From the NCBI GenBank assembly GCA_041663565.1, contig JBAYMJ010000013.1:1-41376 (forward strand): a stretch of 41,376 bases of DNA, read 5' to 3'. Under the pieces are notes generated by a model. That model worked only from the letters and a program-made list of their open reading frames with translations, searched no databases and was not told the origin of the DNA. Shown one piece after another: positions 1-7,414 of the stretch (within the stretch, counting starts at the first letter, position 1; every line of letters starts with the position of its first letter). The position numbers were made by a program, and so were the translations under genes. The DNA comes from CAINOH01 sp041663565. GTDB lineage: Archaea > Micrarchaeota > Micrarchaeia > Norongarragalinales > CAINOH01.

Positions 1-20
1 AGAAAGGAGGCCTTGAAATA

Positions 21-713
21 ATGCAAATCGTAGGCCTGCAAAAGACAACTCTGGTTGACTATCCGGGCGTGGTTGCCTGCACCCTTTTCACTCCGGGGTG
101 CAACTTCCGCTGTCCCTATTGCCACAACCCCGAACTCATCAACCCCACTCACGCGTTCCAAATCATCCCGGAAGGCGAATTCTTGCAGTGGCTCTCCGGC
201 CGCAAGGGCTGGCTGGACGGGGTTTGCGTGACTGGCGGCGAGCCCACTCTTCAGAAAGACCTCCCCGAATTCGCCAAGAAAGTCAAAGCCGCAGGTTTCC
301 TGTTCAAGCTCGACTCCAACGGCACGAACCCCCTGATGCTTGAGCAGATGCTCGACTCGAACCTGATTGACTTCGTGGCAATGGACATCAAGGCTCCGCT
401 TGCAGATTACTCGAAAGCAACGAGGACTGACGTCGTCCAAGCCAACATCCAACGCTCAATCGACCTCATCCGCACTAAAGCCCCGGATTACGAGTTCCGC
501 ACCACTGTTGGCCCCGCCTGGTATTCCAAAGACGCGGCCAAGCGCATCGGCGAGTGGCTGGATGGCAGTAAGGCCTATTACCTGCAGCAGTACGTTCCCG
601 GAAACACTCTTGACCCAGAGCTGAGCCAAGACCGCTTTACGAAGGAAGAGCTGCAGGAACTGGCGGGAATACTGAAGCCCCACTTTGGGAAGGTGGAGAT
701 TAGGGGGATATAA
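21..713 (+). CDS. nrdG: Anaerobic ribonucleoside-triphosphate reductase activating protein (radical SAM)
   Basis: This 230-aa radical-SAM enzyme is expected to use S-adenosylmethionine and a 4Fe-4S cluster to place the glycyl radical on the class III ribonucleotide reductase, giving anaerobic dNTP synthesis. Seen: the CxxxCxxC cluster motif at C27, C31 and C34 close to the N-terminus, followed by a TGGEPTLQ segment (the GGEP motif that contacts SAM). The N-terminal LQKTTLVDYPG pattern is typical of the archaeal/TIGR02495-like branch. The ATG at 21 has a strong Shine-Dalgarno AAGGAGG at 4-10, which fixes the start. The reductase gene nrdD would be expected upstream, outside the window. Neighbours downstream differ in base composition. 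Other radical-SAM activases (pyruvate formate-lyase type) are the main alternative. Confidence 0.88.
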   Translation: MQIVGLQKTTLVDYPGVVACTLFTPGCNFRCPYCHNPELINPTHAFQIIPEGEFLQWLSGRKGWLDGVCVTGGEPTLQKDLPEFAKKVKAAGFLFKLDSNGTNPLMLEQMLDSNLIDFVAMDIKAPLADYSKATRTDVVQANIQRSIDLIRTKAPDYEFRTTVGPAWYSKDAAKRIGEWLDGSKAYYLQQYVPGNTLDPELSQDRFTKEELQELAGILKPHFGKVEIRGI

Positions 714-757
714 ACGGAAAGTTATAGTCTTTTTTGCAAAGCCATTAAAACTTGGCT

Positions 758-1099
758 ATGCTCAATTCTCTTATGGCTGATGAACCCGCTTCCGCAGAAA
801 AAAAGATTAAACTAGAAAAAAAGGAAGTGCAAATATCAGGTCACCTTGACACGGTTAGTCTTGATAAAATCCAACGAATTCTTTCCGAAGCTAATTTAAA
901 ATCAAGAATACCTGCAATGATTCTGTTCGTATCCGATGAAAAAGGAAAGTTCAAATTTAACGCTAGTTTAATTCATAAGACACCAGACGACTGGGAAAAA
1001 AAGAATTTAACCGCAGTTATAGGAACACTTGAATCGGAAAAATCGGAAACGGACGTATATATCAACATTTTAAAAAAAATCTTTGATGAGTCGAAATGA
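758..1099 (+). CDS. Hypothetical protein, first gene of AT-rich operon
   Basis: Unrecognised protein of about 113 aa, rich in lysine and glutamate with a highly charged stretch near residues 10-25. It has no signal peptide, membrane segment or obvious catalytic motif. The start is uncertain: ATG at 758 is chosen, but TTG at 752 and ATG at 773 are in frame and no Shine-Dalgarno is evident. Its stop overlaps the next ATG (ATGA at 1096-1099), so it is translationally coupled to the following two genes. The region is visibly AT-rich compared with nrdG and the RNA polymerase genes, which suggests horizontal acquisition. No function is proposed. Confidence 0.6.
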   Translation: MLNSLMADEPASAEKKIKLEKKEVQISGHLDTVSLDKIQRILSEANLKSRIPAMILFVSDEKGKFKFNASLIHKTPDDWEKKNLTAVIGTLESEKSETDVYINILKKIFDESK

Positions 1100-1605
1100 A
1101 TAGATTTCAGTCTCAAGAACAAATAGATCAACGAGAAAAACTACTCTGGGTAGGTATGCCCATTGATGTTAACGGATTAGTAACGAATTATTTGTATCCA
1201 ATGCAGAAACAAATTCAAAGTCAACCCGAACAAATCGGACTTGAAATAGAACGAAGGCTAGCGCCATACTTTTCACAGTTAATAACTATAATCAGTGCAA
1301 AAGTAAATCCAGAATGGACATCACAGTGCATAGAAATTGGAAATTATTATGCGGGTTTAGCGTACTCAAAGGAATTTATTAAAAAAATCTACTTAGTAGA
1401 GGGAACAAAAAACGCCGAACTTATCACATTCTTCGAATCCGACGAGGACTATTTTGGTCGGGAACAACAAATAGTTGATTTGGAAAAAATTCTACGCAGC
1501 AGATATTCCGATACATATTGTCAGATAGACTTCAAATGGATAGAATATAATCCAGATTCCTCATTTTTCAAACTCGTTGAACAAAACGGCAGACAGTTGA
1601 AATAG
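1096..1605 (+). CDS. Hypothetical protein, second gene of AT-rich operon
   Basis: Unrecognised 169-aa soluble protein. It appears mostly alpha/beta, with many aromatic and charged residues and no membrane segment. Its ATG overlaps the upstream stop by 4 nt (ATGA), and its own TAG (1603-1605) shares one base with the GTG start of the next gene, so the three genes form a tight coupled operon. The 3' half (FFESDEDYFGREQQIVDLEKIL) is strongly acidic. No nucleotidyltransferase GSxxxxD motif, which often partners HEPN proteins, could be found. Function unknown. The pairing with a HEPN-like protein is the only functional hint. Confidence 0.6.
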   Translation: MNRFQSQEQIDQREKLLWVGMPIDVNGLVTNYLYPMQKQIQSQPEQIGLEIERRLAPYFSQLITIISAKVNPEWTSQCIEIGNYYAGLAYSKEFIKKIYLVEGTKNAELITFFESDEDYFGREQQIVDLEKILRSRYSDTYCQIDFKWIEYNPDSSFFKLVEQNGRQLK

Positions 1606-1982
1606 TGATTAATGTGCCAAGAAGCTTTGTTCAACAGGCAAAACACAATACAGAAACGGCAGCATTTTTGAGTAGAGCCAGTCCACGAAAATTTCTCGAC
1701 TGGGAAATCACAACAATATACTACTCTATCTTGATGGCATGCAAACAAAAGATTCAACAGGATGACCCAACGTATTATCCCCGCACACACGAAGATGTGC
1801 TAAATTATCTGGACTTACACCATCCAGCAGTGTCAGAGGAAGTAAGAAAATTGCACAACTGGTGCTGGCAAGTAAGATACAACCCAGACGAAGCAGAGAA
1901 AGATGGCATTAACGAAGCTAAAGTACGTAAGGCACAAGCGTATAGAGAGTTAGTGAAAATGAAATTGGCACTAACATTTTAA
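1605..1982 (+). CDS. HEPN-like helical protein, third gene of AT-rich operon
   Basis: This 125-aa protein looks like the HEPN superfamily. It has an N-terminal helix with regularly spaced Ala/Leu, a W-x-x-T-x-x-Y-Y pattern (residues about 33-40), a P-x-T-H turn near residue 60 and a C-terminal Trp-Arg-Tyr helix. Many HEPN proteins are toxins or RNases. The catalytic R-x4-6-H motif is not clearly present here, so it may be a non-catalytic member. The start is GTG at 1605, overlapping the preceding stop by one base. It is the last gene of the 758-1982 operon. The HEPN assignment rests on pattern only; an unrelated helical bundle is possible. Confidence 0.5.
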   Translation: MINVPRSFVQQAKHNTETAAFLSRASPRKFLDWEITTIYYSILMACKQKIQQDDPTYYPRTHEDVLNYLDLHHPAVSEEVRKLHNWCWQVRYNPDEAEKDGINEAKVRKAQAYRELVKMKLALTF

Positions 1983-2004
1983 CGGAATTACGTATTTTCT
2001 TATT

Positions 2005-2388
2005 ATGAACCAAAACTCGTTTTATTTGTCTTCTGACTACGACACGGAGACGGACACCCTGTATCTTTTTGCCAGGCAGAAGGCTTCGGACAGCCAGAGC
2101 TTCGGCGATGTCGTGGTCGACTACGCAGCGGACGGCAGCGTGGTGGGAATAGAGATACTAAACGCTTCAGCCACGCTTTACGCACTGTTTTCCAAGGTCC
2201 CGCAGGGGATTTCGAAATCAGGAAAGATAAAACAGGACTTTTTTGAGGGAATCAAGGCAGCCCACGCCTCGACGTTCACTGTTGCAAACTTCGTAATTTT
2301 AGTGTTTGAAATCCAGGCAGACGCGCTTGCAAGCCCGCTTGAGTGCAGGATGAGCGTCCCGATGCCAACAAATAGCACAACACGATAA
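2005..2388 (+). CDS. DUF2283 family protein
   Basis: A 127-aa protein whose first 55 residues match the DUF2283 pattern: DYDTETDTLYLFAR, then GDVVVDYAADGSVVGIEILNAS. This small beta-rich domain is widespread in bacteria and archaea, often beside toxin-antitoxin or mobile genes; its biochemical role is not established. The C-terminal about 70 residues are unusual for the family and are mostly hydrophobic/alanine-rich. It begins 22 nt after the HEPN-like gene and may be cotranscribed. Its base composition is closer to the host core than that of its neighbours. It ends convergently with the minus-strand gene whose 3' end lies at 2404. Confidence 0.65.
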   Translation: MNQNSFYLSSDYDTETDTLYLFARQKASDSQSFGDVVVDYAADGSVVGIEILNASATLYALFSKVPQGISKSGKIKQDFFEGIKAAHASTFTVANFVILVFEIQADALASPLECRMSVPMPTNSTTR

Positions 2389-2403
2389 AGGGCAGAATAG
2401 CAT

Positions 2404-2961
2404 CTAATGCGCCGTTGGTCGAAAAAACAATCTTGTTGAAGTACCGTGAATTGAATCAAAGATTAATTCGCAGTTCCTTTCGAATTGAGTATCAAAATTT
2501 ATCCGGTCTAAATCAACTGCAAAAAAAACCGTGGATGAAGTTCCCGCGTCAATATTCACAGGCGGAAGAGGCACATTCCCAAAAGTTGTTATCTGCGATG
2601 CGGGAAAATCATTCGAATTATATCTAACGCGGAAATTTCTAACTGAAGTAGTGAGATTTCTACTTGCAATATCAACAGTGAGTGTTATTCGAGTAAAATC
2701 ATTACTAATCCCTTCATTATCATTTTGGTGTTGAAAATAATATCTCGGTTGGGATATTGATGCAGTTATATCTGGTTTTTCTGGAATTGCATTAAGAAGA
2801 GCTACTAGGATTGGCAAAAATATTGAAATCACACCTACCGAAGTTGGTGCATTGAAATATAGTACATACGCAAAAACTGCAACTGCGCACAGTGACAAAA
2901 CGACAGTTATCGTTTTAATGTGCGTAATGAGCCAATCTATAAACCGCGCAAGCCAGTTCAT
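2404..2961 (-). CDS. Two-helix membrane protein with extracytoplasmic or cytoplasmic beta domain
   Basis: Unrecognised 185-aa protein. Two hydrophobic helices (about residues 17-35 and 41-60, joined by a very short turn) are followed by a soluble domain of about 120 residues. That domain has alternating polar/hydrophobic strands (ITLTVDIASRN, FRVRYNSND, STVFFAVDLDRI) and looks like an immunoglobulin-type beta sandwich. It is the last gene of a four-gene minus-strand operon (5375 down to 2404). Its ATG lies 4 nt after the preceding stop. AT-rich composition, as in the rest of the operon. The soluble domain could sense or bind a ligand, but there is no direct evidence. Confidence 0.6.
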   Translation of the reverse strand: MNWLARFIDWLITHIKTITVVLSLCAVAVFAYVLYFNAPTSVGVISIFLPILVALLNAIPEKPDITASISQPRYYFQHQNDNEGISNDFTRITLTVDIASRNLTTSVRNFRVRYNSNDFPASQITTFGNVPLPPVNIDAGTSSTVFFAVDLDRINFDTQFERNCELIFDSIHGTSTRLFFRPTAH

Positions 2962-2965
2962 TTAA

Positions 2966-3805
2966 TCACAATAATTTCGAGTTTGTAGAATTCAGCGCTT
3001 TAATTCGTTTTTCCTTTGCTTTGTTATAAATCCGCTTTACACCTTCTTGATTCCAAAACGTTTTTGCAGCATATTTTTTTGTGATTTCAGCGGTTTCAGC
3101 TAATAATTTGTCGTTCCTTTTAAACAAGGGATTATCCTTCAAAATAAAATATTCGATTTCAATCAACGCTCGATTGTCATTTAACAATGAAACAAGCTTT
3201 GTTAAGAAACCATCTTTGTCAAACGACGAGCCATAAATGGTTTGAATTTGCGCCTGACCATTTTCAGTTTTCATTTTTGAAGCATATAAGTTTAGAAAAA
3301 TAGTAGATGATGGATGACTAATAGAACATAACCAACGATAATACGGATAGTCATATTCTCCGTCGTCAAGATTGGGCAAGCAATCTTCAATCATTTGTTT
3401 TGGTTTGAATTTTCTTTCATTTTTTAAAAATGCAGCCATCTTTGTCGGATTTTTATAAAAATACCGGATGTAATGAATAATTTCGAACATCGACCTTTCA
3501 ATAATTATCGCGGGAAAATAATGATTTTCTGCAATTAAACAAAGGCGCCCATCCAGAAGATGGCAATATTTTACAAGCATCGTGTTATTGTAGATATAAA
3601 ACGACTTTTTACTATTTTTATCATTTGAAAAAGTCAATTGAGCAACAGGCTGAGCTAACCGATAAATTTCGTTTTGTGTTTTAGCAAGTTGTTCTAGTAG
3701 TATTGCCGCGTTTTTTTTCTCATCTGAAGTCATTTCCGCAGTTTTTATTGAAATTAAAGATTCACCTTCGTCGTTCATTTGAGCTACTAATTCAGAAACT
3801 TTCAT
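2966..3805 (-). CDS. Helical protein resembling DUF5677-type proteins
   Basis: A 279-aa, mostly helical protein of unknown function. Residues about 85-180 carry a pattern like DUF5677: a helix with AxxIIERSMFEIIHYIRYFY, then a Trp-Leu-x-x-x-x-x-His-Pro-Ser segment. DUF5677 is a HEPN-like helical family common in defence-like operons. The ATG at 3805 is preferred over the upstream in-frame TTG at 3847 because the stop of the 52-aa gene (TAG, 3809-3807) lies one base before it (TAG-T-ATG), a typical coupled junction. It is followed after 4 nt by the two-helix membrane protein. AT-rich. The family link is by eye and weak. Confidence 0.58.
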   Translation of the reverse strand: MKVSELVAQMNDEGESLISIKTAEMTSDEKKNAAILLEQLAKTQNEIYRLAQPVAQLTFSNDKNSKKSFYIYNNTMLVKYCHLLDGRLCLIAENHYFPAIIIERSMFEIIHYIRYFYKNPTKMAAFLKNERKFKPKQMIEDCLPNLDDGEYDYPYYRWLCSISHPSSTIFLNLYASKMKTENGQAQIQTIYGSSFDKDGFLTKLVSLLNDNRALIEIEYFILKDNPLFKRNDKLLAETAEITKKYAAKTFWNQEGVKRIYNKAKEKRIKALNSTNSKLL

Positions 3806-3806
3806 A

Positions 3807-3965
3807 CTATTTTTCTCCACGGCCAAACATACCGAATACCATAGCAATCCAAACGACGAAAACAGTCAACGCATCCAATATTTCATTTTTTGCTTTTTTA
3901 CCACTCAAATTTACAACTAGGGTTCCGCGCTCAATACTGAACAATTTTACGTCAATTATGCCCAT
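3807..3965 (-). CDS. Small 52-aa single-pass membrane peptide in nuclease operon
   Basis: An open frame from ATG (3965-3963) to TAG (3809-3807) encodes 52 residues. It has an amphipathic N-terminal half with a GKKAKNE turn, then a hydrophobic stretch LTVFVVWIAMVFGMF (residues 33-47) and a charged GRGEK end. It fits exactly into the gap between the Mrr-like gene (stop at 3984, 18 nt away) and the next ATG (3805, one base after its stop), so the operon is continuous only if this gene is real. Too short to assign a family. Its hydrophobic segment is short (about 15 residues), so it may be a membrane-associated rather than spanning peptide. Confidence 0.6.
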   Translation of the reverse strand: MGIIDVKLFSIERGTLVVNLSGKKAKNEILDALTVFVVWIAMVFGMFGRGEK

Positions 3966-3983
3966 AATATACCCACTAACGCG

Positions 3984-5375
3984 TTATTTTAGGAGTTTTA
4001 CTCGTTCAAAGCAATCTTTAGCTGAGGAAGCATATTTTGATTCTCCGGCTTGAAGAAGATTGCATAGCTCGATACTAGGATAAATTTTTTGTAGGTAATC
4101 CGCGCAGTAAAGTAGAGAACTTTTTGGACACACTGAAACATCATTAACAAGAACTGCCAGATTTAGGTAACAAGACATATTTTGCCCCACATATTCACTA
4201 TCCGGTGAAGGTAAACTTTCACAACGATATTTTTCAGGATTGATGAATACGAAATATGCATTACAGATATCCGGCATTCCTGTTTTTTCTGGTAACGAAT
4301 CGCATATTGTTTTATTTTTCAGAGCTATCGACATTGCAGCACGGCAGTCGTCAGGATGCCCCCGACCTACATCGGTATCACACACGTTTGGATCAGAATA
4401 ATTCATACACTTGAAATAGTCTGAGCGAGCTAATAGGGACTTAATGGGACTGATCCACTCGAGTTCTGTTTCTGTTGAATTTGTTGGACGTGTACATCGA
4501 GTATTAAATACATTCATGCAGGCTGAAAAATAATCAAAATCAGCGAATGTAGATTCCTTGTACGGAAGGCAAACCGATGAACTTGCATTCGAAAGATTTC
4601 CGATGCAATTGAGCCAAACAAATTTGTCGAAATTGTTGCAATAAGCCACATCATAACTTATCTTGGTAAAATCTGCAGGTTGCAGATGATGCACATAAGC
4701 ATAATTCAAGGGCAATCCCATGGCGAAAAACGAGTTTACAAGAAAAGCGATTGCTAAAAGTGCAAGAGTAACAAAAAAAGCATTCTTTGGAAGATAATTA
4801 AACGCGTTAAGATTTTTCGGTGGTTTTTCTTCCATCGCTGGTGCAAAAATCTTGTTGATAACCTGCGTTAACGTGTCCCTATCCCACAATTCAATCGGGT
4901 TTCCGTCTGCTTGGTGCCATGCGGGTTTAGTAAAAAATTGATTCGTTACTAAAATTGACCGGTCTGCTTGAATATTCTTGAACTGCATCGCACCCAGTAC
5001 GCGCTGAACTTCCCGGTTGCCGACATTCCGTCCGTCTGAGTACAATTTTACTTGAATTGCAACGGTTTCCTGTTTGTTTTTAGCAATGACATCTATTCCA
5101 TAATCGTGAGAACGGGGCGTAAGTTCGGTCTCATACCCCATTCTTTGGAATAGATTGCCAATAAACGCCTCAAACCCTTCCGGAGAAAAATTAGAGAAGT
5201 TCTCGTCAATGCCAAGTTCGGCGCGTATTTTTAGTTCAAGATACCGCTGATGGTCTTGTTTTCTTTTTTCGTTTATCAGGAAACAAATTATGAAAACTAC
5301 GGCATACACTCCGACGATTAGCCAAAGAACCGAAAGTAGCCCAGATGTCAACTCAAAGCCCAATATTGAATCCAT
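3984..5375 (-). CDS. Membrane-tethered Mrr-like restriction endonuclease with cysteine-rich outer domain
   Basis: A 463-aa protein with an unusual architecture. Residues 14-34 form a transmembrane helix. Residues 60-178 match the Mrr catalytic domain of the PD-(D/E)xK superfamily: FSPEGFEAFIGNLF with E69, then GIDVIA with D95 and IQVK with Q108-x-K110. A second helix spans about 199-219. Residues 220-463 form a domain with 16 cysteines, an even number that suits eight disulfides and an extracytoplasmic location. With a short outer N-terminus the nuclease domain faces the cytoplasm. It heads the 5375-2404 operon, with a TATA-like TTTAAGG near 5405-5398. AT-rich. Mrr-like domains usually cut modified or foreign DNA; a sensor role for the outer domain is inference. 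Confidence 0.72.
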   Translation of the reverse strand: MDSILGFELTSGLLSVLWLIVGVYAVVFIICFLINEKRKQDHQRYLELKIRAELGIDENFSNFSPEGFEAFIGNLFQRMGYETELTPRSHDYGIDVIAKNKQETVAIQVKLYSDGRNVGNREVQRVLGAMQFKNIQADRSILVTNQFFTKPAWHQADGNPIELWDRDTLTQVINKIFAPAMEEKPPKNLNAFNYLPKNAFFVTLALLAIAFLVNSFFAMGLPLNYAYVHHLQPADFTKISYDVAYCNNFDKFVWLNCIGNLSNASSSVCLPYKESTFADFDYFSACMNVFNTRCTRPTNSTETELEWISPIKSLLARSDYFKCMNYSDPNVCDTDVGRGHPDDCRAAMSIALKNKTICDSLPEKTGMPDICNAYFVFINPEKYRCESLPSPDSEYVGQNMSCYLNLAVLVNDVSVCPKSSLLYCADYLQKIYPSIELCNLLQAGESKYASSAKDCFERVKLLK

Positions 5376-5396
5376 TGAAAGAACGATGCACGCAGA

Positions 5397-5405
5397 CCTT
5401 AAACC
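5397..5405 (-). promoter_or_regulatory. TATA-like promoter of the membrane-nuclease operon
   Basis: On the minus strand GGTTTAAGG lies about 25 nt before the ATG at 5375, which would give a leaderless or nearly leaderless transcript, as is common in archaea. Predicted by position only. Confidence 0.4.
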
Positions 5406-5490
5406 ACTTTACTGCCAGACCGCCAGAATCGCCTTAAAATAGGCCTTTTCTATAAGATACTAACCTTTTTAAATGTTCAAATTGATAATT

Positions 5491-5520
5491 ATTTCCCTGT
5501 TCGGGAAATAGGGCTTTTTT
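5491..5520 (+). terminator. Hairpin plus T-run between divergent promoters, upstream of rpoH
   Basis: ATTTCCC (5491-5497) and GGGAAAT (5503-5509) form a perfect 7-bp stem with a TGTTC loop, followed by GGGC and six T residues (5515-5520). It looks like an intrinsic terminator, but no plus-strand gene ends here. It could attenuate transcription into rpoH, or be a protein-binding inverted repeat just upstream of the CTTTTTTAGA segment that could serve as the rpoH TATA box. Confidence 0.4.
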
Positions 5521-5566
5521 AGAGTTAGCTAGCCTCTTCGCTGGCACTCTGGTTGTTGGGTTGCAG

Positions 5567-5800
5567 ATGGGTTCCTTTAAGCATATTTTTGTTCCAAAGC
5601 ACGAAGTAGCAACGCAGAAGGAAGTTGACGAGATGTGCAAGAAATTCGGCATCACTGTCGAGAAGCTCCCTCTCATTAAGCAATCCGACCCGGCCATTGC
5701 AGACTTGGAAGTCGTGGCAGGCCAGGTCATAAAGATCACCCGCAAGAGCGCGGTGACCAAGAAGGACGAAGACTACTTCCGCAAGGTAGTAGAGGATTAG
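5567..5800 (+). CDS. rpoH: DNA-directed RNA polymerase subunit H (Rpb5-like)
   Basis: A 77-aa protein matching archaeal RpoH, the counterpart of the C-terminal domain of eukaryotic Rpb5, which sits on the lower jaw of RNA polymerase. Seen: an HIFVPKHEV start, an E-V-x-x-M-x-x-K-F-G-I helix, a DPA(I) turn and a final VIKITRKSAVTKKDEDYFRKVV strand, all typical of the family and of normal length. ATG at 5567 is preferred to TTG at 5561. It is the first gene of the classical archaeal rpoH-rpoB-rpoA cluster. The 125-nt spacer to rpoB'' carries a small hairpin (CTGGCG 5867-5872 / CGCCAG 5882-5887). Confidence 0.9.
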   Translation: MGSFKHIFVPKHEVATQKEVDEMCKKFGITVEKLPLIKQSDPAIADLEVVAGQVIKITRKSAVTKKDEDYFRKVVED

Positions 5801-5925
5801 AAACCGGTTTTTACGCTCCTTAGCGCAAGGCAGGCGTATCAATCAAAATTTTGGGTGTTTTCGCGCCTGGCGACGCTATTTCGCCAGTAGATTAAGTGCT
5901 TTTTGTTGATGGGTGGTTTTGGGAT

Positions 5926-7392
5926 ATGGCTTTCCGGGAATTGTCGCGTGCATATTATTACGAAAACAGCCTTGCAAAGCAGTTCATCAAGAGCTTTGAC
6001 CGCTTTGTAGAGGAAGGGATGCAGGAAATCATCGAGCAGCAGAACATTATCGAGCCCCAGATTGAGGGAATCTCAATCAAGCTCGGAAAAGTCCGCGTCG
6101 AGCGGCCCATGGTCATCGAGGCAGACGGCTCGCGCCGCCCCCTGTTCCCAATCGAGGCAAGAGTCCGCGACCTTTCCTACACTGCACCCATGTTCCTTGA
6201 GATGACGCAGGTCATCAACGGAACCGCAAAGCGCACCGAGGACGTCTTCATTGGAGAGCTCCCGGTGATGCTCAAGTCCAAGCTCTGTTACCTCCACGGA
6301 AAAAGCGAGGAGGAGCTTACCAAGATGAGCGAGGACCCCCTTGACATCGGCGGTTACTTCATCATCAACGGGACTGAAAAGACACTTATGAGCCTGGAGG
6401 ACCTGGCGCCCAACCGCATCCTGGTATCCAAGGAAAAAGACACCGGACTCGTGCAGGCAAAGGTATTCTCAACGCGCCTCGGATTCAGGGGAAGGATAAC
6501 TGTTGACCGCACTGCGGAAGGCAAGATGTCAGTCACTCTCCCTTCCTACAACAAGGCAATCGAAATCTCGCTTTTGCTTCGCGCACTTGGCCTTGACTCG
6601 AACGAGAAAATCCTCGAGGGATTCTCGGATGAAATCGAGGTCCACAACGACATCCTCCTTAACATCGAGTCCGACCCTTCGAAGAAGAAGTCGGAAGCGC
6701 TTGAAATCATCGGAAAGCGCGCGGCACCCGGACAGCCGGTTGACTACCAGGTCAAGCGCGCAGAACTTCTCATTGACCGCTACCTGCTCCCGCACATCGG
6801 AGTGGAGCCGGACAACAGGCTTGCAAAGGCATATTTCCTGTGCAGGATGTCAGAACGCGCAATCCTGGTATTCTACAAGAAGAGACTCGTGGAGAACAAG
6901 GACCACTACTCCAACAAGCGCATAAAAATCTCAGGAAAGCTCATGGAGGAGCTCTTCCGCTACAGCTTCCAGTTCCTGGTCAAGGACATTGCCTACCAGA
7001 TGGAGCGCGCAAACGTGCGTGGAAGAAAGCTCTCGATGTTCGCAGTAGTCAGGCCAGATGCACTGACTGAGCGCATCAAGTACAGCATGGCAACGGGCAA
7101 CTGGGTGGGAGGCCACACCGGAGTCTCGCAGCCGCTTGACCGCTACAACTTCATCTCGGCAGTTTCGTTCCTGCGCCGTGTGACTTCGCCGCTTGCGAAG
7201 AAGCACCCGCACCACAAGGCCCGTGACTTGAACGGCACGCACTTCGGCCGTTTGGACCCGAACGAGACCCCTGAAGGCCCCAACTGTGGTCTTGTGAAGA
7301 ACCTCGCGATGTTCTGCGAGATTACGGTGGGAGTGCCGGAAAAGCCGGTTGAATCAACGCTGAAGAAACTCGGCGTTTCCATGAAGCTTTAA
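5926..7392 (+). CDS. rpoB2: DNA-directed RNA polymerase subunit B'' (N-terminal half of Rpb2)
   Basis: This 488-aa protein is the N-terminal part of the second-largest RNA polymerase subunit, forming the protrusion, lobe and fork regions. Seen: GGYFIINGTEKTLMSLEDLAPNRI (fork/lobe signature), LGFRGRITVDRTAEG, and the end region with GGHTGVSQPLDRYNF, followed by HFGRLDPNETPEGPNCGLVKNLA (fork loop 2 area), where the protein stops. That is the normal B''/B' break in archaea with a split B. ATG at 5926 is chosen over GTG at 5896 because MAFRELSRAYYYE is the natural family start. rpoB' follows 22 nt downstream. Confidence 0.93.
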   Translation: MAFRELSRAYYYENSLAKQFIKSFDRFVEEGMQEIIEQQNIIEPQIEGISIKLGKVRVERPMVIEADGSRRPLFPIEARVRDLSYTAPMFLEMTQVINGTAKRTEDVFIGELPVMLKSKLCYLHGKSEEELTKMSEDPLDIGGYFIINGTEKTLMSLEDLAPNRILVSKEKDTGLVQAKVFSTRLGFRGRITVDRTAEGKMSVTLPSYNKAIEISLLLRALGLDSNEKILEGFSDEIEVHNDILLNIESDPSKKKSEALEIIGKRAAPGQPVDYQVKRAELLIDRYLLPHIGVEPDNRLAKAYFLCRMSERAILVFYKKRLVENKDHYSNKRIKISGKLMEELFRYSFQFLVKDIAYQMERANVRGRKLSMFAVVRPDALTERIKYSMATGNWVGGHTGVSQPLDRYNFISAVSFLRRVTSPLAKKHPHHKARDLNGTHFGRLDPNETPEGPNCGLVKNLAMFCEITVGVPEKPVESTLKKLGVSMKL

Positions 7393-7414
7393 GTTTATCA
7401 GGAGTTTGATTGCA

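Noticed and set aside
3847..3847. Upstream TTG start for the DUF5677-like gene
   Set aside because: It would overlap the 52-aa membrane peptide gene. The ATG at 3805 sits one base after that gene's stop and begins the natural-looking N-terminus.
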